Shown in pieces: positions 56,701 to 64,000 of a stretch of 64,000 bases of DNA (within the stretch, counting starts at the first letter, position 1; each line of letters opens with the position of its first letter). The DNA comes from Mikania micrantha (taxonomy: Eukaryota > Streptophyta > Magnoliopsida > Asterales > Asteraceae), in NCBI GenBank assembly GCA_009363875.1, contig CM018683.1, positions 60,714,981 through 60,778,980 of the forward strand, read 5' to 3'. The notes under the pieces are model-generated. The model was not told the DNA's origin. It ran no database searches and saw nothing but the letters and a program-made list of their open reading frames with translations. A program made the position numbers and the translations under genes.

Positions 56701-59700
56701 AGCATACTTCACTGTGCTTAGATTTTGAAACCATCACCTTAACCAAACTTTCATGACTGATTGTTAAAATAACACTCGTAAGGAAAAAGAAAACGAAAAC
56801 ATGACAATTAAATCTATCTATTCTAATAAATAAAAATTTTTCTAGAGACAAACATCATGTTTGTAGAACACATCAATTTTGTTTTTCCGCCTTTCTTTTT
56901 TATTAATTAAATTTTATATTCAATAATAATATCAAATATAGTTGTTATACATTTTAAATAAAAAAATATTTTCTAATATGTTAAAAATATATTAATATTA
57001 AAAAAACACACTTTTCTAAGAACCAAAATATTTTAAAATATAGACTTTTCAAAACGAATTTTTTAAAAAGAAATATATAAAGAAAGAAACTTTGAAAAGA
57101 AATTGTGTTTAAACAAATAATATAATTATTTTATTATTTAATGTATTAAATAAAATAAATTAATCATATTTTATATTAAAAATCATCTTATGTTGTTTAA
57201 CTTTTCATTGATAACTCGCTATTATATTTTTATTTATCTTGTAATACATGGGGTTAGGGGTGTGACAGGTGTCCATAAACCAACCGAACAATGTAAACCG
57301 GACCAGACTAAAGACAATTGGTCAGTTTGTTCGGTTTTAGAACTTGATGAAGTGGTTTATGGTTTGAGTATTCTAAAAACCGAGTGGTTAGGTGTGGTTT
57401 ACGATTTGCATTTTTCTAAATCGTATAAACCGCACCAATCATATATATATATACATATTAGGTTATTTACTCGTATAACACACATGTTGACTTAAAGTTA
57501 AGATGCAAATAAAAAAAGACTTTAATAAAACGATATAATTACAATTAACATAAAACATTATGAATTCAATTATCAAACATACATAAAAAGAATACATGAA
57601 AGTATGATTTCAAACTCTATAAATCATATGTATTGAAACAAAAAATTAAACAATTCAACCATTTATAACTAACTTAAACATATCAAGTTATATGTCACAC
57701 AAAAGATAATAAATTAGAATAAAAAGTCACAAGAATTTGTTCATAAGTTTTCATATATTTCCTTGTACACAACATTTGTTGTTGTATTTGAAACTTTCCC
57801 CACTTTATCTAAAATTAGATGTTTTAGTCCATCCCTTCCTTGTGTAGTGCAACATACATGAGCATGTGTAAAAACTGAATCTAATAAATACAAGCAAACT
57901 TTTGATTCTTTAAGTGTGGATCTTTGTATTGTGTAAAAGAATGTGAAGAAAAGGAAAAATTGGCTATGAAGATATGCCATTTGGAAGCTAAAATGAATAA
58001 ACATGTGTAACATGTTAGATTACTGGATGAAGATACATTTAGAAATACCTGGACCTAGATAATAATAATTAAACAATGTTATGTATTTTGGATTTTGGTT
58101 ATGTAATAATGGATTGAATGTTATGTTTATTTGAATGAATTTGTGTTGTGAATTGAATTGGAATGTTAAATATTGAAACTTACAAAATAACACCATGAGT
58201 TATTAACAATCACAATCAGTACTCCCAGCCATATTTCGCCATTTGTTGGGGTGCGACACTAATAATTTCATATGATCAATTATTTTAGTGACTAAACTAA
58301 AAGTGAAATGAGATAAAAAAACATTTAAAATTAAATAAGCAACATGATATTTTAGAAACATATTAAAAAAATCATGATTTTTTTACCATAAATTATAACA
58401 TAATATTTGCAAGTGATAACTTTGAACAAACATATATTTTTCTCAAGGTAACCCTCAAACATTAAAATTCATGTTTTCAACATATTTTTCAGTATTTTAT
58501 TACCTAAAATAATTCAAAATAATAATGAATACACATAACCATATATAAATAGAAATATTAAAAGGAATATAAAGGACATCTCATTATGTTTTATGAATAT
58601 AATTATTACATTTATTTTTTTAAGTAAACTATTTTACAATACTTGTTTGTTTTTAAAATCATATCGATAGAGTAATCCTCATTTAGTGTCTTATAGTCCG
58701 GTTGACACCATTTTTTGATAATTCGAACCGTTAAAATAATCCATTTAATATACATTACATGCAAGTGAAATGAGGTCGTTTAGTTAATTAAAATAATGAA
58801 TTAGAAAATACACAAACAAAAATAAAATAATTTTTAGTAGATTAATATTAGCGAATAATTGTAACATTAAAAGATAACATAGGTTGAAAAACATGTGAAA
58901 GATAAAACAATTACTTCTTTACAAACAATTAGTCATAGAGTGTATATACATTAGTTTAGAAAATAACGTTTGAAATTTATAATCAAAAATATATAATTAT
59001 CAAAACGGTAAATGATCATTAAATATGTTAAATAGATAGTATGAACTAAATATTGAAAACAAGTATTTAAACAATCATAATTAATAAAAAGTGTGAATGA
59101 TTACATCTTTACTAATCATACTAACCACATAATCAATAAATTATATATTTTTACATAATAAATAAATATAAAATTCAAGACTTAAAACCTTTTTTTTTTA
59201 AAAAACAACCCATTTATTATTTTTAGACATATTGTATTTTTACCATCTAACGACATTAAATTATTAAAAATTAGCAATTATTCATAAAAAAATTATTATC
59301 ATTATTTTTACTTTTTTATTAGAATTTAAAATTTTATATTATGTATTTTGATAATTAAAGTTAGTTTTATTGTTATTTATTAATTAAAATTAATTGAATA
59401 TTTGAATATGAGATTTAAAATTTTCGAATTTCAAAATTATTGATCAAAAATGGAAAGTTTTGCATGATTATATTTTAATTAACATTTAAAACAATTTACT
59501 TAATTCAATTACCTAATTTAAAGTTTGACTTCATTGTATTTTCTAGATGAAATTAATTATATTTATTGTAACTAGGTATTTTTTTTTTAACAGGAAATCA
59601 ATGGAATTTTTCAACTTGTATTCTCAAGGTGACATGTGTACATTACATACTAGGTAAATACCTGTGTATTACACAGGTTAACTAAATACATTTTAAAATT

Positions 59701-60166
59701 ATTTACTTTAAATAACCTATTACATATTTTTCAAAGACTTTTTATAAAAAAAATTAGATAATATGACTTAAAAATAATCATATTGTTTGTTAAATTGAAT
59801 AAAATTATTATTATTTAATAAAAGAAAAGAAGAAAATATTAAGAACAAAAGATGGTTTACAAACAATTAATAAGAGAGAGAAGCGAGAAACTTAATTTTT
59901 AGATGGTCTATAATGTTGACATGTGTCTTCTCAAAACATTTTTTTATTATATAGTATAGATATAGATATGTGACAATGGTCTAATAGTGACATGTGTCAT
60001 GTGTGTGAGGTGGACATGCTAGTTAATGGCCATATGGTATTAGATTTACTCTTTTATTAGTAGTAGAAGATATGTCTTAAAATTATTGAAAAACCTAAGT
60101 TAGCATCTTTTCGTTTACCTTGCCTCTTCCGTCTATATATTCTTTTTTCATGGCTCACAGGTTGTA
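56701..60166. other. AT-rich region without supported genes
   Basis: Very AT-rich with scattered short frames lacking domains. 57250-57445 has a GGGGTGTGACAGGTGTCC start followed by AACCAACCGAAC and CGGTTTTAG words resembling one end of a further MITE, without a findable partner. 59646-59970 begins TACTAGGTAAATACCTGTG and ends in TATAGTATAGATATAGATA, like a dispersed short element also seen near 42000. Confidence 0.4.
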
Positions 60167-61448
60167 TGTAAAGACTAATAAAGGCTGATGCTCACCAAAC
60201 TTCAATTTTGTCTAAGTATCAGAGACTACACAGACAAAAAGCCTTCGGAAGGAAGGAGTTCCTCTTCGGAAGCAACATTGCTTCCGAAGGGTAACTCACT
60301 CCTACTGAATACTGTACAAGACAAACACTTCGGAAGGCCAACACTTAGAGTTAAAGCTTCAGAGCTTCTGAAGACATAAAGCTTCTAAAGAACTAAAGGC
60401 TTCTGAAGACTAACAGCTTCCGAAGATTCTCCTATGCACCCAAAGACAAAGACAAAGACTTCCGAGGTTAATCCTCTGACAAAGACTGTAGCTGAGTACT
60501 TTTATAGTACAAAAGGTTCTTACAACAAACATGCTGGTCTGAGAACAACAAAAATAACATATCGAGATTCAGATACAACACCTTACTTCAACCTAGCTGC
60601 ATTAAATGCAAAAGATCATCTGAAGCCTTGAAGATCAACAACATTAAATGCCTTTTGTATTTAGCTAGTCTTTTGTAAAGTCAATGTCAATATTTTTAAT
60701 AATTGTGATTGAGTGTCTTAGCCTGTTAAGATACTCTACATACTAGAATAAGCTTTACTTTATGTATTGTCTAGTATACCCAACTTGTATTCCTATGAGT
60801 ATACAGTTGTAGCCTTGGCTATATAACCTCTCATTGTAAACCTGTTAAAGGTGCTTGTGTGTATGCTTGTGCTCGTCTGCCTACACTTGTAATACTTTGA
60901 GAGAAATATATCTTTGAGCTTGAAATTTGTGCTTGTGTTCTTAGTATTATTCAAAGATTATTTATTTGCCTTTGAGTGCTTGTGAGATCCTTTTAACAGG
61001 TATTCCGCATTTGTTAGATTGTAAGAGAGAAATACTTGTGAAGTGTTGTTTGAAGTAAACAACCCGATCCAACAAGTGGTATCAGATCTTTGGCTCTTAA
61101 ACTTAAGTGACTAATCACCCTTAAGTTACCAGTTTCATTTCTTCTTAAATCTCACTACTTCAAAACTCCTACTCTGTCTGTTTGTTCAAATGGCCGCACT
61201 TAACAAACATGATACAGAAAATGGTACTCTCAACAAGCCACCAATGTTCACCCTTGAAGACTATGACACTTGGAAAGTCAGGATGGAGGGATTCATTAGA
61301 AACCAGGACTTCAAACTCTAGAAGTCAGTTCTTGTAGGGCCTTTCATTCCAACTGTTCCTGCTGCTGGAGCCGGTGGAGCACCCGTTCCTAAAGATCCAG
61401 CTCTCTATTTTGATGAAGACTACAAAAGAATATAAGTGGATTCAAAAG
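60167..61448 (+). mobile_element. Ty1/copia element 1: 5' LTR, PBS, truncated gag
   Basis: LTR 60167-61074 (TGTAAAGACTAATAAAGG ... ACCCGATCCAACA, 908 bp); primer-binding site TGGTATCAGATC at 61077-61088; then gag from ATG 61190 (MAALNKHDTENGTLNKPPMF). Gag is interrupted by TAG (tryptophan in the second copy) and TAA, and is cut at 61448 by a second LTR of the same family. The LTR carries CTTCNGAAG words and a CTATATAAC box near 60818. Confidence 0.8.
60238..60480 (+). promoter_or_regulatory. CTTCNGAAG palindrome cluster in copia LTR
   Basis: CTTCGGAAG, CTTCCGAAG, CTTCTGAAG and AGCTTCTAAAG occur about a dozen times in 240 bp; the second LTR (61520-61745) repeats the pattern with its own substitutions. 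The words are a TTC-N-GAA palindrome, so spacing differs from the TTCNNGAA of heat-shock elements. The TATA-like box is much further downstream (about 340 bp) than in the gypsy LTRs. Confidence 0.55.
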
Positions 61449-62373
61449 TGTAAAGAATAATAAAGGCTGATGCTCACCAAACTTCAATTTTATCTAAGTA
61501 TCAGAGATTTCACAGACAAACAACCTTCGAAAGGAAGGAGTTTCTCTTCGGAAGCAACATTGCTTCAGAAGGGTAACTCACTCCTACTGAAGGTTGTACA
61601 AGACAAACACTTCGGAAGGCCAACACTTAGAGATAAAGATCCAAAGCTTCCGAAGACATAAAGCTTCTAAAGAACTAAAGGCTTCCGAAGACTAACAGCT
61701 TCCGAATATTCTCTTCTGCACCCAAAGACAAAGACAAAGACTTCCGAGGTTTATAATTTGACAAAGACTGTAACTGAGTACTTTTATAGTACAAAAGGTA
61801 CTGACAACAGACATGATGGTCTGAGAACAACAAGGTTAAACATACCGAGAGTCAGATACAACACATTACTTCTCCGCAGCTGCATTAAATGCAAAAGATT
61901 ATCTGAAGCCTTGAAGATCAACAACATTAAATGCATTTTGTAGTCTTTGATTAAGTCAATGTCTATATTTGTAATAATTGTAATTGAGTGTCTTAGCCTG
62001 ATAAGACACTCTACATACTAGAGTAAGCTTTACGTTATGTATTATCTAGTATACCCAACTTGTATTCCTATGAGTACACGATTGTAGCCTTGGCTATATA
62101 ACCTCTCATTGTAATTTGTTTAAGTGCTTGTCTGCTTACACTTGTAATACTTTGAGAGAAATATATCTTTGAGCTTGAATTTACTCTAGTGTTCTTATTG
62201 TCATTCAAAGATTATTTGTTCATCATTGAGTGTTTATGAGATCCTTCTAATAGATATTCTGCATTTGTTAGATTGAAAAAGAGAAATACTTGTGAAGTGT
62301 TGTTTGAAGTAAACAACCCGATCCAACAAGTGGTATCAGAACTTTGGCTCTTGAACTTAAGTGCTTAACCATC

Positions 62374-63587
62374 TGATCGATGTGTCGTAGGTCAATCAAA
62401 AACAATTTATAATTAAGAACTTAGCTACCTTTGACTATAGCAAGGGCAAGTAAGGTCGTCTCCACAGGGAATCAGTGGAAAGTGCTAATCTTGACTATAA
62501 ACTAATTAATCTAAGAAAAATGAAAACTTTGGATTTAATTGAATTAAGAGAATCGTTTAAAAGAACAAACTTTAACTTTTGATTTGAAAACAATTAATGA
62601 AAAAGGTAATCACTTCCGGTTTTTAGGTTGTAAGATCCACGATGAATGTAAGTTAAACCTAGGTTGAAATCATATAAAATTGATGTTGTCAATCAATTCG
62701 ATTAAAGTGATAAAGATGGAACAAACGTTTAAGACTTGCTCATTCACAAAATTACCAATAGACATACACAACGCATCACACGAATACCAATGAGTAAACG
62801 ATGCAAGGAAACCGAATCACTGATGGTAACACATAATACGAAAACATAAATCTATTGTTTAAATCAACCAAAAAGATATTGTATCAAGTTTACAATCAAA
62901 AACCTAGATTCAACATTCAAACATTGTTTCACTTACAACCCTAATCAACCGGAAGCGATTACGAAGAAACTAGCCTTGCCTCATCGCGATTTGATCTTCG
63001 ATTGTTGATTCCATTGATGAATTCTTGGATTGAATCTTGATTTGGAGGGTTGGATCCACTCAAAAACTGCCCAAAATCGCCCCAAATTGGCCCCAAAAAC
63101 CTTAACTTTCGACTTGGATGGATTGTGGCTTGAAAATAGGGAAAATAGGGTTAAAAACTCGTTTTCCGCGTTTTGGGCGTAGCCTACGCCCAATTTGGGC
63201 GTAGCCTACGCTGGGCCAGACGTAACGGTGAAATTTTTCTGTCATCGCTGAATTTTTGGGTGTAGCCTACGCTGACTTGGGCGTAGCCTACACCCAGTCT
63301 GACTTCACCAACAGCTTCGTCTCATCGAGAAACTCGATTTTCATATATTTTGGCTTCCGTAACTCTTCCTCTAGCTCAAGATATGCGCTTCCGAAGTTTT
63401 GAGCTTTTCTCGACCGATTTCGATCCATCTGTGCATCTTTTCTTCTCATTAACACCTCCGGGCATCCCTCTAATGTGTTTTTACCTGAAATTCACAATTG
63501 TATTTCAAAGTATCATCATTCCACATAAAATGCTCATAAAAACACACTTTTAAACTGTTAAAGAACATGAAAATCAAACGCACATCA
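62374..63587 (-). mobile_element. Athila-type solo LTR in copia leader
   Basis: Plus-strand ends TGATCGATGTG and CGCACATCA; perfect 5-bp flanks CCATC (62369-62373 and 63588-63592); 1214 bp. Start matches the LTR at 5548. A cluster of GGGCGTAGCCTACGCC words (63175-63295) lies, in minus orientation, upstream of CCCTATTTTCAAGCC (63128-63142), the decayed equivalent of CCCATATTTAAGCCC in the LTR at 5548. Confidence 0.85.
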
Positions 63588-63663
63588 CCATCCTTAAGTT
63601 ACCAATTTCATTTCTTCTTAAATCTCACTACTTCAAAAACTCATATTCTGTGTGTTTGTTCAA

Positions 63664-64000
63664 ATGGTTGCACTAAACAAGCATGATACAGAAAATGGTA
63701 CTCTCAACAAGCCACCAATGTTCACTCCAATGGACTACGACACTTGGAAAGTCAGGATGGAGGGATTCATCAGGAACCAGGACTTCAAACTCTGGAAGTT
63801 AGTTCTTGAAGGGCCTTTCATCCCAACTGTTCCTGCTGTTGGTGCCAGCAAAGCTCCTATGCCAAAGGATCCAACTCTCTATTCTGATAAAGATTACAAG
63901 AGAATGGAGGTGGACTCAAAGGCTTTGTGGCTCATCCAAATGGCCATTCCCAACTCAATCATACATGCATTCAAGAAATGCAAATCTGCTCAGGAGCTGT
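63664..64000 (+). CDS. Ty1/copia gag, N-terminal part, open to window end
   Basis: Starts MVALNKHDTENGTLNKPPMF; motifs DYDTWKVRMEGFIRNQDFKL, then WKLVLEGPFIP, then VDSKALWLIQMAIPNSIIHA and FKKCKSAQEL at the edge. This is the DUF4219/UBN2-type copia gag that begins the polyprotein and forms the particle. 112 codons are open with no stop, unlike the sister copy at 61190. The remainder of the element is outside the window, so whether it is intact is unknown. Confidence 0.85.
   Translation, partial: MVALNKHDTENGTLNKPPMFTPMDYDTWKVRMEGFIRNQDFKLWKLVLEGPFIPTVPAVGASKAPMPKDPTLYSDKDYKRMEVDSKALWLIQMAIPNSIIHAFKKCKSAQEL

Larger units (their letters stand above)
61449..64000 (+). mobile_element. Ty1/copia element 2 (same family): 5' LTR, PBS, gag running off window
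   Basis: LTR 61449-62328 (TGTAAAGAATAATAAAGG ... ACCCGATCCAACA, 880 bp), primer-binding site TGGTATCAGAAC at 62331, leader, then an Athila solo LTR (62374-63587), leader again, and gag from 63664. It inserted into the gag of element 1. The leader halves CTTAACCATC and CCATCCTTAAG rejoin across the Athila insertion. Confidence 0.85.

Noticed and set aside
57250..57445. Another hAT MITE starting GGGGTGTGACAGGTG
   Set aside because: I could not find a matching inverted end or an 8-bp duplication, so no element is called.
60238..60480. Heat-shock elements in the copia LTR
   Set aside because: The palindromes are TTC-N-GAA; heat-shock factor sites need TTC-NN-GAA, so spacing is wrong.

Overview
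This is a eudicot plant nuclear window. The lineages and noncoding style of its retroelements (very long Ty3/gypsy LTRs starting TGTCACACCCC or TGTAACACCCC, Athila elements with a third ORF, GAGCC-, ACCGAA- and GGGTT-rich hAT MITEs) look most like Asteraceae, but that family assignment is inference. At least three quarters of the window is transposable element, mostly nested and mostly broken. I see no intact host protein gene.

Layout. 1-1377: AT-rich DNA with a short glycyl-tRNA synthetase pseudogene fragment (573-827, minus). 1383-5125: solo gypsy LTR (TSD GTAAC) with two tandem arrays. 5273-5547: gypsy reverse-transcriptase scrap, cut by a large minus-strand Athila element (5548-27670). 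That Athila is itself interrupted by a deleted plus-strand Athila (7241-10900, TSD ACATT) and by a second long solo LTR (14793-23169, TSD CATAC), which in turn carries a complete-ended Ty1/copia element (18246-22492, TSD ATTTT). At about 27670 the truncated Athila gag is fused in frame to the integrase of a second truncated gypsy element (27671-31321), which holds a SINE with a 17-bp TSD.

32714-41003, minus: the one recognisable host locus, a full-length seven-exon copy of the initiator-tRNA ribosylphosphate transferase gene (RIT1 family), disabled by three frameshifting lesions. Intron 6 is about 5 kb because a PIF/Harbinger derivative (33104-33912, TSD TAA) and a hAT element (34381-37904, TSD GTTGTTGC) sit in it. 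The hAT has recognisable BED, DDE and dimerisation domains but one lost T.

41250-55430: a SINE, hAT MITEs, and a solo LTR (43113-53488) containing a 29-bp tandem array. A hAT MITE landed inside the array and itself received another solo LTR (four levels deep). The same host LTR also took a further gypsy solo LTR and an Athila solo LTR. 56246-56700: decayed copia gag. 60167-64000: two same-family copia 5' ends in tandem, the second holding an Athila solo LTR and an open gag that runs off the window.

The most interesting general signal is that nearly every LTR here, whatever its lineage, carries a dense array of a short, often palindromic, family-specific word just upstream of its TATA-like box. 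The word differs in each family while the position is conserved.
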